DNA from: Plasmodiophora brassicae
Taxonomy: Eukaryota; Endomyxa; Phytomyxea; Plasmodiophorida; Plasmodiophoridae
Reading direction: 5' to 3'
DNA length: 64,000 nt
Assembly (NCBI GenBank): GCA_039704465.1
Contig: JASFAU010000013.1
Coordinates: forward strand, 558,001 to 622,000
The notes under the pieces are model-generated. The model saw nothing but the letters and a program-made list of their open reading frames with translations. It was not told where the DNA came from and made no database searches. Shown piece after piece: positions 12,383 to 23,399 of this stretch. Position numbers and translations under genes: made by a program. How positions within the stretch are numbered: the stretch's first letter is position 1; the number at the start of each line of letters is the position of its first letter.

Positions 12383-12927
12383 TCGCTGCCTACTGACGCG
12401 TCTGCTGCCCTGATACACTTTGGTGCTGATGGTGTCTTCAGAAGACGTGAAGTTTTTCTGGCAGAGCGCCTTTCCGCGGCGAGCAGGAGTCGAGGATGAC
12501 GACGTTGTCGCGTTGTCCTCCCTTTATTGCCGTCACCAAATCCGTTCCTGATCTGTTCAAATCTGCTATGGACTCCATATCTTGCAATGCGTGGGGTACA
12601 TATTCTCTATATCTGCAAATCTATGGGACATACATGGATACGGATGACCGGTGGAGATGCTCTCAATACCGGTATGAACTTGTGCCGCTCTATAGACGAC
12701 GTCGCCATCTTCGCCGCCGGTTGTGAAGAATTGCTGCAGGAAACTGGGTGCTCGGGTTTGCGTTCTGACAGGGTCGACATTGGCATGGCCGAAAACGAAA
12801 CATCGTGATGGACGACGTATCGTGATCTGGGAGATGACAGAAGATCGAGGCGATGCTCACATATTTGCTATAAACCTGCCGGGCGCAATCTCGATCGAGA
12901 TAGTTAGTAAGGCGCGAGTCTGCCGTT
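12383..12927. repeat. Right copy of ~540 bp inverted repeat, upstream of lyase gene
   Basis: This is the inverted counterpart of 1-540. Its outer end lies 35 bp before the ATG of the lyase-like gene, so it contains that gene's promoter. Its inner end corresponds to exon 1 of the small gene at 413, but here the ATG is changed and the frame has a small insertion, so that side is a decayed gene fragment. Confidence 0.85.
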
Positions 12928-12962
12928 GGATATTTCATACGGATATCGTAGACGGTGCTGCG

Positions 12963-14534
12963 ATGACGCTGCTGCTTGTGTGGACGCTCGCATTCTGGGT
13001 TGTGAACGAGGCCGCCGACGCGCTGTCCTTCTCGAACGACTACATCGGCAACCATGCCGAGCTGTTCGACTACACCCAGGACCGGCAAGTGATTCGCCCG
13101 ATGTCGTTCACGACGGTGAAACAGTTCCTGGATCAATTGGGCTGGGTGCACTCCAAGGACGGCTGGTACCCTGGCTACCTATCCAGTGCGAACGTCGTCG
13201 ATCCGGAGGGCCGTACGAACACCAGCGTTCTCCAAGTGACGTACGGGCCCGGGTACTTTGGCCAGTCGACGGCACTGGGCATCGCTGGATGGTACAGCGC
13301 CCCGGGGTACCCGTACTGGAACGTCACTCGCATGACCCTGGAATATGAAGTCTTCTTCCCGACCGGATTCATCTTCGTCAAGGAAGGAAAACTGCCTGGC
13401 ATCTGGGGCGCTGATGGCATCTCGTCTACGACATTCGATTGCGGTGGCGGGTCGGTGAATCGCAGCAACCCGAATTGCTTCTCGACGCGACTGATGTGGC
13501 GAAACGCAACGGGGGCGGGTGCCGCCTACATTTACGCTGTCAACAACCAGGCGTACTGCCCGTCTCCTACGATATGTCCCAACAGTCAGGTGCTGACCTG
13601 CTGCGACCCGTCCTACGGCGACATTGTCGGCAGGAACTTCGCGTTGCTCACGGGGCAGTGGCAGAAGCTGGCGGTCATGGTCGACCTGCAAGACGGGCTT
13701 ACACAAGTGATCCACAACGGTAAGGTCGTCATCAGCTATATCGTCAAATACGGGTCGATCCGCCTGTTCAACGGCATCAAGTTCGATACGTTCTTCGGCG
13801 GGGGCAGTTCCAGTTTCAGCAGCCCGACAACGCAGTACTCCTACTTTCGCAACTTCAAACTGTTCGTCGCCAGCACTTCACGATCATACGGCCAAGTCAA
13901 GCGCTCGACATCGAAAACAGCGAACTCACCAGCAAAGACATCCAGGAAGAGCTTGGCATCGGCACAGACATCGAAGAAGAAGACCTTGGGACCGGTAAAG
14001 ACATCAATGAAGAAGGCCATGGGAACGGCAAAGACATCAAAGAAGAGGACCGTGATTGCCAACGGGCCAAAGTCGACGTCGAAGAAGAGGGCGGCGACTG
14101 TGAAAGCGCCGACATCGAGAAAGGCGAACACTTCCAGGAAGAGCTTGGCGTCGGCACAGACATCGAAGAAGAAGACCATGGGACTGGTGAAGACATCGAT
14201 GAAGAAGGCCTTGGGAACGGCAAAGGCATCAATCAAGAGGACCGTGATTGCCAACGGGCCAAAGTCGACTTCGAAGAAGAGGGCGGCGACTGTGAAAGCG
14301 CCAGCAAAGTCGTCGAATAATATCCATCAAGCCCCACCTGTGGCAAGTACCAGGAAACGTTCCCATGTGGTTGTGAGGTCTAGGAGCACTGCGCCCGCCC
14401 GGATGCCCATGACCTCAAAGACGGAATCAGCCAATCCACTGGCAGTTGGGTCTAACAGCGGTCATCAGAACTTCCCTTCGGCAACGAGCTACGTCTTTGT
14501 GCTGCTCGGCCTTGCCATTATCTACGTGTTTTGA
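12963..14534 (+). CDS. Surface protein with PL14-type polysaccharide lyase domain
   Basis: A single exon encodes 523 residues from the ATG at 12963, chosen because it opens a signal peptide (MTLLLVWTLAFWVV); upstream codons belong to the repeat. Residues about 20-300 show the PL14 pattern: LEYEVFFPTGF, VKEGKLPGIWG, STRLMW, QWQKLAVMVDLQDG and a final FRNFKLF strand. PL14 enzymes cleave uronic-acid polymers such as alginate. Catalytic residues cannot be judged without an alignment. After the domain come two 64-residue Lys/Ser/Thr/Ala repeats, a basic linker, and a hydrophobic C-terminal tail (YVFVLLGLAIIYVF), suggesting a GPI or membrane anchor. Confidence 0.78.
   Translation: MTLLLVWTLAFWVVNEAADALSFSNDYIGNHAELFDYTQDRQVIRPMSFTTVKQFLDQLGWVHSKDGWYPGYLSSANVVDPEGRTNTSVLQVTYGPGYFGQSTALGIAGWYSAPGYPYWNVTRMTLEYEVFFPTGFIFVKEGKLPGIWGADGISSTTFDCGGGSVNRSNPNCFSTRLMWRNATGAGAAYIYAVNNQAYCPSPTICPNSQVLTCCDPSYGDIVGRNFALLTGQWQKLAVMVDLQDGLTQVIHNGKVVISYIVKYGSIRLFNGIKFDTFFGGGSSSFSSPTTQYSYFRNFKLFVASTSRSYGQVKRSTSKTANSPAKTSRKSLASAQTSKKKTLGPVKTSMKKAMGTAKTSKKRTVIANGPKSTSKKRAATVKAPTSRKANTSRKSLASAQTSKKKTMGLVKTSMKKALGTAKASIKRTVIANGPKSTSKKRAATVKAPAKSSNNIHQAPPVASTRKRSHVVVRSRSTAPARMPMTSKTESANPLAVGSNSGHQNFPSATSYVFVLLGLAIIYVF
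13944..14321 (+). repeat. Two 192 bp in-frame tandem repeats
   Basis: Units start at 13944 and 14136 and are about 95% identical. Each encodes 64 residues rich in TSKKK and TSRK motifs. The opposite strand is also open here, which is a composition effect and not a gene. Confidence 0.9.
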
Positions 14535-15029
14535 AATTACAAATCATTTGTACTGTTCCGGCCAACCTCGACCGAGTCACACGTAATGGTGAGTGGGGGA
14601 CGTGCCGGATCGAATTGGCGAGTTGCGACAACTGGCTAGGTAGTTGGCCCCGAAACGGTCGCATGGGACCTCATCACAGGGAATGCGTGGTTTGTGTTCG
14701 ATCAGCGAGGCTACCTGACAGGATCGGATACACATCTGTAGGGGGAGGGGGGGCTTCGCCTTACCACAGCGGGGGTCCAGCTCACCGGTACCGTTGCTAT
14801 GGTCGTCCTCTGAGTGGTAGAGTCATGGGACGCTCGAGTTCTGAATTGCCACCATGGACGAGTGGATCGCGGTCCCCGCTACAGCTAGCATCAGACAAAT
14901 CGATTAGCTGATCGGGTTTGGCATAGATCTTTAGAATACCCTCACCGTTAACGACGACCCGCGTTTCCCTGCTTCACCTTTTAGTGGAGCGTTAGTGACA
15001 ACACGGCAGACCATACGCCGTGTAGCAAC
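14535..15029. other. Intergenic stretch
   Basis: No gene or RNA is recognised. It includes a G-run near 14,741-14,752 and the 3' flank of the lyase gene. Confidence 0.5.
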
Positions 15030-15375
15030 AAGAACAGAACAACGACGACGACAACCCACGACGATGACGACGGCACCCGACGGCGACGACAGAAAACAGA
15101 GCCAGTGGCTGCGGTCGACAACGACCACGACGACGAAACCCTCACGATCGCGACGACGAAACCCCCACGCGACAGCAGCAAACAGAGAAAGTGCGGCGCC
15201 CATCCGCGTCCCGCACACACACACTGTTCGCGCCGCAGCAACTCCTGCTGTCATAGGAAACCTCGTGGCACGAACGCTGGTGCCACGTGGTTTCCTTTCT
15301 GCCACCTGGTTTTCCGTGGCAGCAAGCATCAAGTGGCAGCAACGTTCCTGCCACGGGCACACTTGGGTTCCCGTG
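15030..15375 (+). promoter_or_regulatory. Upstream repeat with CACGTG boxes, copy 1
   Basis: About 340 bp match the reverse complement of 62,205-62,550. The first half is ACGACG-rich; the second half repeats variants of tgccacgtggttttccgtgg and ccgtggcagcaa. It ends about 235 bp before the FkbM gene start. The other copy sits at a similar distance and in the same relative orientation before a secreted-protein gene. The CACGTG palindrome is a known bHLH/bZIP-type binding core; a regulatory role here is inference. Confidence 0.65.
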
Positions 15376-15608
15376 GCAGTCGCCACTCCGTTTTTTTGTT
15401 ATTCCGGCTGGGCCCCTTCGAGACCCGGGCAACCCGGCCGCCAACGTCGTCGTGCACTTGCGGGGGAGGGGCTATACTTAGATGGCTTGACTGTATGTAA
15501 CGCCGACGCCCCCACGCCGTCAGAGTGCTTTGGCTTTGCCGTTTGCGCATCGACCGCCGATCGCCATCGTGCCATACTTGCATTTTTCGGTTGACGGTCA
15601 CGTCCAAC

Positions 15609-16842
15609 ATGTCCGTCCTTGTCGGCAAGGCCAAGCGCATCATGCCTCGCGACATGCTCGCCCTGTCCATAATGTGCCTGGCCGCTGTCGCCTGCATGCT
15701 CAGCGTGAACCTCTTCTTCAGTTCCGCGCGCTCGTCGCCCCGCTCCCTGTACCTCAGCAGCCTCGAAACCACTCATCAGCAGCATGAGCGCTCGCACTTC
15801 CTCCAGGCCACGTACTGCCAGGAGTTCTTCCCACTTGCGTCCCATGGCGGGTCGACGTACCCCATCGCCAAGTTAGCTGTCGACAAGCTTGGCGAGCGCA
15901 TCTCGCGTAAACCGTTGCCGTTTCGTGGGATGTATGTGATCGGTGGAGGAAAGGACATTGTCTCCGACATCATCATGGGTAACGGCGCGTTCGAGGTCGA
16001 CGAGGTGCAGATGTACTTGAAGCTGCTGGAGCAGGCCGAGACGGAGGGGATTGCGGACCCCTTGTTCCTGGACGTCGGCAGCAACATTGGCATGCACACA
16101 CTGGGGGTTGCCGCCTTTGGGTACCGGGTGTTTGCTGTCGATGCGATGCGACACAATGCACATCTGCTGAGGAGTAGTTTGTGCTTGAACCCTAGCCTAC
16201 GAGTGACGTTCTTTAACAAGGTGGTAATATTTGACACGTTTCCTTACCGGTTCTCTAAGCGTCTTCGTCCAGGCTCTCGGCAGTAAGGCGTCCAAGTGCA
16301 TCCTTGTCGCACACCAACGCAACATCGGGAACGGCAAGTTGGAATGCGACCCGAATGTCATCAACGAATTCATGAAGAGCCCCGACCGTACCTACCAGGA
16401 ACTGATGTACGTCCAGGACCTGGACATCGCCCGCCTCGACTCGCTGCTTCTTTCCGACGTGTATGTCATGAAGATGGACGTCGAAGGCTTCGAGGAGCAC
16501 GTTCTTAATGGCATGACCAACCTCCTTCGCAACCACGCGATCCACTACATGGCAATGGAAGTGAATTCCGACGTGCAGTCCGAGGACGCCAGGCAGAAGC
16601 TGCTCTGGACGGTACGAAAGCTTGGGTTCGTGTGCACGACGAACTACCAGTTCCAGCCGCCGTATTTCCCGGTCGCGCAACAAGTCAAGGATGTTGTGAT
16701 CCCGCCTAATTCTTGGAATATCTTCTGTGTCGACGAACGGCGAGCGCATGCCGCTGAGACGGGCGCGACTGTGGGCAGCCTGGGACCCAACCCGGCGATT
16801 CGACCGTTCCTGGATGAACTGGACAAGGCCTTTTCTGCGTAA
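15609..16842 (+). CDS. Membrane-anchored FkbM-family methyltransferase
   Basis: Two exons (intron 16221-16272) give 393 residues. A single membrane segment near residues 19-36 (LALSIMCLAAVACMLSVNLF) predicts a type II Golgi or secretory protein. The catalytic part has the SAM-binding motif LFLDVGSNIGMHTLGVAAFG, then VFAVDAM and, after the intron, VYVMKMDVEGFEEHVLNG, all typical of Methyltransf_21 proteins. Family members O-methylate glycans or other small acceptors; the substrate is unknown. The shared CACGTG-box repeat lies directly upstream. Confidence 0.87.
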
Positions 16843-17199
16843 GGCCGGTTGTCGCGTCGCATATCGTCTGTAGGACTGCGGTATAGTAGCTCATACTAAT
16901 AAACAGTCCTGTAATAGTGAGGTGAAGGAAGAGGCCACGTCGTGAGTCAAATGTGGTTCCTCTATTAAAGGCGCTGCACGTGAGCTCCAGAGAGTTATAG
17001 CTGTTCACATACCTTTTGAGGATCATTTCGTGCAGCGCGACAACGCAATATCATCAGTTGGGAAACGTGCACATATATCGACGTTCTGGAGACCTGGAGT
17101 TCTGACAGCAGCAGCAACGGGGTGGATAGGTCGGTCCAGTAGGCGGCTGTGTGACCATCAGCAAAGCACACAGAGCAGCAGTGTGGACGAACGGACGCA
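16843..17199. other. Intergenic stretch
   Basis: Contains the AT-richer 3' flank of the methyltransferase gene and the 5' flank of the next small gene. No gene or RNA is seen. Confidence 0.5.
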
Positions 17200-17547
17200 A
17201 TGTCGAAGAAGGCAGTCGCGAGTGGAGAGGCGGTCGCACCTGATGTTGTTGTTGGGGAGGCGCCTGCTGGTTCAGGCGCTACACCGGCGGAAACAGGGCT
17301 TGCACAAGCGGAATCTGAGTGCGGATAGACGAACGTTTTGTGTGGCAGAGGTGCTGAGCCAAGTTTGGTCAGGAAGAGCGCGTTCGAGGTAGGGCGCGTG
17401 CTCCGTGCACGGTACCTGTCTCGAATGTCAGACCCGGGAAGCAGCGGCAGCAGCAGCGTCCTCGATCAAGGCGTTGCTGAGAACGGCGAGACAATCCAGG
17501 ACATCATCGACCATTTCTCCCGCAGTCGCCGGCACATGCAACCATAG
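17200..17547 (+). CDS. Small Ala/Ser/Gly-rich hypothetical protein
   Basis: An ATG at 17200 opens MSKKAVASGEAVAPDVVVGE, a low-complexity acidic start. The reading is interrupted near 17,320 by a stop that a short intron (about 17,319-17,348) would remove. It then continues as GAEPSLVRKSAFE and ends with ETIQDIIDHFSRSRRHMQP. The proposed intron is only about 30 nt, shorter than others here, so the model is uncertain. No family is recognised. It lies just upstream of the WD40 gene on the same strand. Confidence 0.4.
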
Positions 17548-17759
17548 CCGGCACGGCTCGCCGTTCATCGCAATCATCCATTACACATCCACGCCTCTTG
17601 AATCACTCGTTATAGCTTCTGCACTAAGTCTGCGACGCGCGGGCAACGTTCCGCGATGCTCGATGCAATTGCTGCTAGAGGCGAACAACTTAAGTCGGGG
17701 GGCAGTACCCGTCAGGTAAGTAATCAAGGAGCAGCAGCGTTGTCGGCAGGGTCGGGTCA

Positions 17760-19149
17760 ATGGGCATGGCGAATGTCCAATTGATAATTGCCACAGTCGC
17801 GGAGTTGCGGAGCGTTGCGACGTCCGTCAGCATGACGCCGCCTGCTACCGTGTTCACGTGCGCGTTCTCGAACGACGGTTCCCTGCTGGCTGCGGGCGAT
17901 AGCAGATCTGCCCTGAATGTGTGGGAAACGTCGAGCGTTGCGGTAATACCTAACTGGGGGACGGGGTTACCTTTGTGTGTGTGTGCGTGTTCTGACTCGG
18001 GCACGGGCAGGGCGAGGTCGACAAGTGCCAGCGATTCGCCATGTGAGCCAGGCTGCCCAGGCTTGTCTATTCCGTGTTGCCGACAAACCAACCCGTGCTC
18101 GCAGGCCACTGGACACCACGTGCAGGATGCGGACGAATGCCCGCGCAGGGCCAATCTATTCCGTTGTATTTGCAGAGAACCGCCTTGTCAGGTACGCTTG
18201 CAACACTGCGTCGTATACTGCCTCCATTGAGCTCTTTGTGATAGCGGGGGCGACCTGTCCATCAAGGTCTGGGACATAGACTGCGTCGAAGAGCCTTTGC
18301 TTGAGCTTGTCAACCCGCAAGGCACCACTGCCGCTGGTGGACTGACCGCTGTCTCCGAGACGAATGGCCTTGCTTACTGCTCGGAGACACGCGCGTTGTT
18401 CTCTGCGTCCGGCCAGGCGGCGGCCTTTCAATGGGACCTGTCGACGGGGCAGGTCTGTATGACGCCCGGGCAATCGTCTTGCGCTACGCTAACGAAAGAT
18501 ACCGCAGGTGGTGATGAGGTTCGCTGGGCATGACGACTACCTGCACTGCATCTCCATGGGGGTGACACCCAGCACGATCTTGACTGGATCTGAAGATGGT
18601 TTCGTTCGTTTATGGGATATCCGGAGCGGCGAGTGTGAAGCGGTGCTCGCCCAACCTGGCGGCAAACGTACGCGTCGTATTGTTTCGGACTGTTACGAGC
18701 GTAACGTCTGACTTGATCTGCAGACTGGATCAGCAGTATCTGCTGTTACGGAGACTGGATGTCGTGCGGTTCGGGATCAGGGTCCCTGTTCACGTATCAC
18801 GTTGCATCGCGGTCTCTCGTCCAGACGTACACAGCAGCACCGCCCATCTTGGCCGTGTCCCACGTCGACTCGTCGTTGGTATCGGCAGGCGGTTCTCCGT
18901 ACGTCAACGTCTGGAATGCTGACGGCACCGAAAGGGTATGTCCTGTTAACCCTGGTGTATTCGTCGTTTAGCCTTGACCGTTTTCGAACACAGAATCGAA
19001 TCGCGTACCCTGTGGCGCCATTGTATGACATCGCTGTGAACCCGGACCCTGCTGCCCGCTTCCGAATGGCGACATGTGGGGCCAGCAGCACCGTTGCTTT
19101 AGTGGGTGACCCGATGCTGCCCCCGTCGACGACGATCCAAGTCGTATAA
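17760..19149 (+). CDS. WD40 protein, THOC6-like
   Basis: Six exons give about 352 residues, with introns 17943-18051 (109 nt, least certain), 18192-18244, 18453-18507, 18668-18723 and 18936-18993. WD units are visible: FTCAFSNDGSLLAAGD, SGGDLSIKVWDID, GHDDYLHCIS followed by SGSEDGFVRLWDIRSG-type spacing (here TGSEDGFVRLWDIRSG), and GSLFTYHV. The order GPIYSVV, then the GHDDYLHC unit, then DWMSCGSGSGSL resembles THOC6, a THO/TREX subunit that helps couple transcription to mRNA export. WD40 proteins are hard to tell apart, so the name is provisional. A GT microsatellite sits in intron 1. Confidence 0.7.
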
Positions 19150-19218
19150 ACCTCGCCTCGCCGAATACTGCTGTTATTGCCAGTCGTTGTCTGAGATCGC
19201 ATCGAGTACTGCCACCGG

Positions 19219-19821
19219 ATGACCTCCGACGTTAGGCTCTGCCCGAGACGTGAGGCCGTCCTAAAGAGCCGGAACCTGTTGCGAGTCATCGCGGATGCAC
19301 TTGCAGAGGATGCAGCAGACGCTTCGGCGCGCGCCATTAGGAGCAGCGTTGAGCGCGTCTGCGTTCCTGTTGTGTCATCCGACTCGCTAGCCTTAGAAGT
19401 GACAAGGAATGAGCTACAGGCAGAGCGCTTGCGCCTTGAAGAAACGTGGGCGGTTAACGGTGCCATGCGCAGCGCAGAAGCAAAGCTGAAGTCAACGATC
19501 CTCGATGCGCAGGACGAGATCCGAACTCTTCGCCGGGAACTGATTCAGGCCCGAACAGACAGATCGGCTCTTCAGCGCAGGTTGGCGTTAACGACTGAGA
19601 AAGCGAGCGACAGTGCAGAAGCGAATGCAATCTTAACGAGGCAGGTCGATCGTTTGACAAGGACGCTGACCATGCGACGACGACACGCACACGCCCTGGC
19701 TAATATCGTTCTTGCGTCGAACCGGAATTTACCCCATGGCATCATCCGAAGCGTTCTTCAGGACGATAACGCCATCAGTGACGCCGAAACGAGGGCGTTG
19801 GAGCAACTCTCCAGGCACTAA
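19219..19821 (+). CDS. Coiled-coil protein of unknown function
   Basis: A single exon of 200 residues from ATG 19219. Residues about 55-150 form a heptad-rich coiled coil (NELQAERLRLEETW, EIRTLRRELIQARTDRSALQ). No named domain is seen. It starts 70 bp after the WD40 gene; an additional upstream exon is possible. Confidence 0.6.
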   Translation: MTSDVRLCPRREAVLKSRNLLRVIADALAEDAADASARAIRSSVERVCVPVVSSDSLALEVTRNELQAERLRLEETWAVNGAMRSAEAKLKSTILDAQDEIRTLRRELIQARTDRSALQRRLALTTEKASDSAEANAILTRQVDRLTRTLTMRRRHAHALANIVLASNRNLPHGIIRSVLQDDNAISDAETRALEQLSRH

Positions 19822-19975
19822 ACAACTGACGATGATTAGATCAGATCCGGTCGATGTTTGCCCACCTCAGTGTCGCACTGCTGATGAAAGGCGCTGGTGA
19901 CGATGCTACCAGGTCGCAGGTGATGGTGCGATGTATATTAGGAGTTGGGCGAGAGCACGTCGAATATCGACGAGT

Positions 19976-20805
<830 letters not shown>

Positions 20806-21035
20806 CGCGAATCAGGGCCCGGGCGCCGCGGCAGGGCTCCACCCACTCGGACATGGCACTCGACACAGGTCCGCGCGCGCGCTGCAACAACTGCAATCGT
20901 CGACTGGGCGACCTGCGCTGCGCCGAATAATTATTCCGCACCCGGCGGCCCGCGGACTTATGTGTAGGTCGGTAGTGCGGCAGCGGGCAGCGTCAGGCGG
21001 GCCGGGCGCCCCGCGTGGAACGCCACGCAACCGTC

Positions 21036-21508
21036 ATGAGCCGCACCGGGACGCGCAGCTCGACGCGCGGCGTCTTCACGGGCATCCGGGCGCTCGGCCA
21101 GACGCAGGGCAGGCTCGGGCTGGATGTACGGGCCAGACGGCTTCCGTGTGTGCGTTGGTTGACCCGGTCCATCTGACGATTGCGCAGGCGCATGCGAGGA
21201 CGTGGTCGCGGAAACGGCAGAAGGTCGGGCAGATGCTGTTGAATCGGTGGGTGCCCGACCGGGACCAGGAGGAGCCGGCCGAGAAGCAGCGGTGGCATCG
21301 CAGGAATCTGGGTGACGACGACGCCGAGTCGGTGAGAAGGCGCCCGGCGCGGCTGTCGCGAAGCCCGGACGCGCCTGACGATACGCCGCGGTCGCCGATG
21401 CTCGACAATGACAACGCCGCCGGAGACGACGACGCCGACAATGACGATTGGCATGCGTCACCTGATGATGGTGCGGTCGTCGACACGGAAGCGGCCAGCA
21501 ACGGGTAG
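21036..21508 (+). CDS. Small BCL7-like protein
   Basis: Two exons (intron 21126-21187, 62 nt) give 136 residues. The N-terminal half is basic and ends in RTWSRKRQKVGQMLLNRWVP, which recalls the BCL7 N-terminal motif (W..KW..VG...L....WVP). The rest is acidic and disordered (DNDNAAGDDDADNDD). BCL7 proteins are SWI/SNF accessory subunits that contact the nucleosome acidic patch. The resemblance is short and should be treated as a suggestion. Confidence 0.5.
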
Positions 21509-21665
21509 GCCCTGCATCCTGTTAAATCACCGCCGATATGACCTTCGGGTGGAATCACACTGGTGGACGATCGTTGAGTCACACTGGCAGTCGTCAGAGG
21601 CGTCACCGGTGACCTTGGCCCGATACGCTCCCCATTGTTATCTTTCGCATTCTAATCGCAGAGGC

Positions 21666-23132
21666 ATGTCGTCCATCCCGCGACGCGACCCGTCCATTCA
21701 GGGCAGCGTGTCGTCATCCACCCATGCTTACCTGCGCATGGGCACCTGGGACCTGATCGAAATCCAAAGCGGGGCCGGGTTCCTCGAGCACCGGCAGCAT
21801 CGCCTCGACCTGGCCAATCGCAGCAACCGCACGTCGATCGTCAGACCGGACCCGTGCAACTCGGGTAAAACCGTCGACCCGTTGGCGCCCAAGACGCGCC
21901 CGGTCCTCGCGAGGACTAAGTCGGGCGGCGTCAAATGGACGCGCCTGCCGCTGGACGAACAGCAACCTGAGCCCGCGGTCGCCAGCAACGCCACCGAGAT
22001 CACGGAGGCGCCCACTCGATCGCGTCGCCCTCTGCCGTCCACGAACTTCTTCGACTTCGTCATGCCCGCCGATGCTGTCGGGGGATCTGCTGGCAACGAG
22101 AGCTCCGGCCTCGATTCCGGTCTCGTTAGGAGCGACACCGCGGGTGTCAGCACCCGGCCCCTTGCCCATGTCGCAGTCAGCGAAGCATCATCGTTCCACG
22201 GTGACAACGACAATCAGCCGGTCGAACCGCAAGTGACCACCGAGGTGCACACGGGGAGCAGCACCCGGTCGTTGCATCGTGGCCCTGTACAGGAGGAGCC
22301 GTCAGCTAGCCGTGTGGAAGGATGCAATGGCGCCGACGACGTTGCCGAGGGGGGCAGCCACGTTGCTGATGACGAAATGGCGGATACGGACGACGATGCA
22401 CCTGCGTCGATCGACCTTGTCGTGCAACAGCGCCCGGACGCCGCTCGAGCGGGCCTGTTCGGGGCTCGCTCCGTGCGGGCGAACGTGACGGCGGCCTTGT
22501 CTGAGAGCGCCGCTTCTCGTCGGCCGCTACCCGCCCCTTCGGTGCAGCAGCAGCAGCAGCACGCTGCGTCGCCATCGACGTCGCAGACGACGCTAGCGAG
22601 TGAACGCGATGCGGTGTCGGTCCCGAAGAGTGCTGCGTTGCACCCTGCGACGTCGTCTGTGTCGCTAACGTTCTCGGACGATGACCCGAACGGGTCGATT
22701 GCCCAATTGGCAAGCGCCGCGAACGAGCGGCTGGCAAGGTCGGGCGAGCAGGGACGGGATGTCGACATTGTCGAGTACCCGGTGGTCAAGCATGGCAGGC
22801 GTGGGCGACCGAAACGAGTGTACGTGACGGTCGACACGCTGACGGGTGTGATTCGCTGGGGTGAAGGCAGGCGCCGGATCCTGATCGAGGACGTTCGGCA
22901 GATCCGTAGCGGGAAGCAGACGAACGTGCTGCTGAAACGGTCGAACAGGGTGCTGGATGCGCAGCTATGCCTGTCGCTGGTGACGAACGACCGGACGCTG
23001 GACCTGGAATGCAAGACGCGCGAGGAACGTCGAACTGTCATGATCAGCATCATGAACGCGATCGTGACGTATCTTCGCAACCAGAACGTGCGCGCCGCTT
23101 GGACGAAACCTCGCCCTAGCAGTGCGGAGTGA
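21666..23132 (+). CDS. PH-like domain protein with long disordered N-terminus
   Basis: A single exon of 488 residues from ATG 21666. The first 370 residues are disordered, with short Glu/Asp clusters and a QQQQQ tract. Residues about 375-475 look like a PLC/VAN3-type PH fold: VYVTVDTLTGVIRWGEGRRR, ILIEDVRQIRSGKQTNVLLK, LCLSLVTNDRTLDLEC and a closing helix. Such domains bind phosphoinositides or proteins at membranes. No catalytic domain is present. Confidence 0.68.
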   Translation: MSSIPRRDPSIQGSVSSSTHAYLRMGTWDLIEIQSGAGFLEHRQHRLDLANRSNRTSIVRPDPCNSGKTVDPLAPKTRPVLARTKSGGVKWTRLPLDEQQPEPAVASNATEITEAPTRSRRPLPSTNFFDFVMPADAVGGSAGNESSGLDSGLVRSDTAGVSTRPLAHVAVSEASSFHGDNDNQPVEPQVTTEVHTGSSTRSLHRGPVQEEPSASRVEGCNGADDVAEGGSHVADDEMADTDDDAPASIDLVVQQRPDAARAGLFGARSVRANVTAALSESAASRRPLPAPSVQQQQQHAASPSTSQTTLASERDAVSVPKSAALHPATSSVSLTFSDDDPNGSIAQLASAANERLARSGEQGRDVDIVEYPVVKHGRRGRPKRVYVTVDTLTGVIRWGEGRRRILIEDVRQIRSGKQTNVLLKRSNRVLDAQLCLSLVTNDRTLDLECKTREERRTVMISIMNAIVTYLRNQNVRAAWTKPRPSSAE

Positions 23133-23181
23133 TTATTGTTAGCAATTGCACCGTACATACACACCAAACGAACCTGTCTCG

Positions 23182-23345
23182 TTATGTATTGAGCGTGGCG
23201 CCTGACCGTACGCTATTCTTGGTCTCAATCTTCAATCCTGGTAACACCAGCGTTACCGCCATCAATGACGTCCTTGTTGAATTCAGCAAATCGGCCGTTG
23301 GAGGATGTCTTCGTGAAATGCGGCTACGCGACATAAAACCAAACC
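23182..23345 (+). mobile_element. Inverted fragment of the neighbouring transposase 3' end
   Basis: Read on the plus strand, this encodes VTAINDVLVEFSK, matching VTVINNVLVDFSN in the minus-strand transposase at about 23,560-23,600. It is a short, decayed, oppositely oriented copy. Confidence 0.6.
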
Positions 23346-23399
23346 CGCGTTTATAATTCAACTCAGTTATCGTCCTGCTCAACATAGTGAGACCCGGAA

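Noticed and set aside
13841..14254. Long minus-strand open frame with repeated Phe/Asp/Val segments
   Set aside because: It is the antisense of the Lys/Ser repeats in the lyase-like protein; the repeat period and codon bias explain it.
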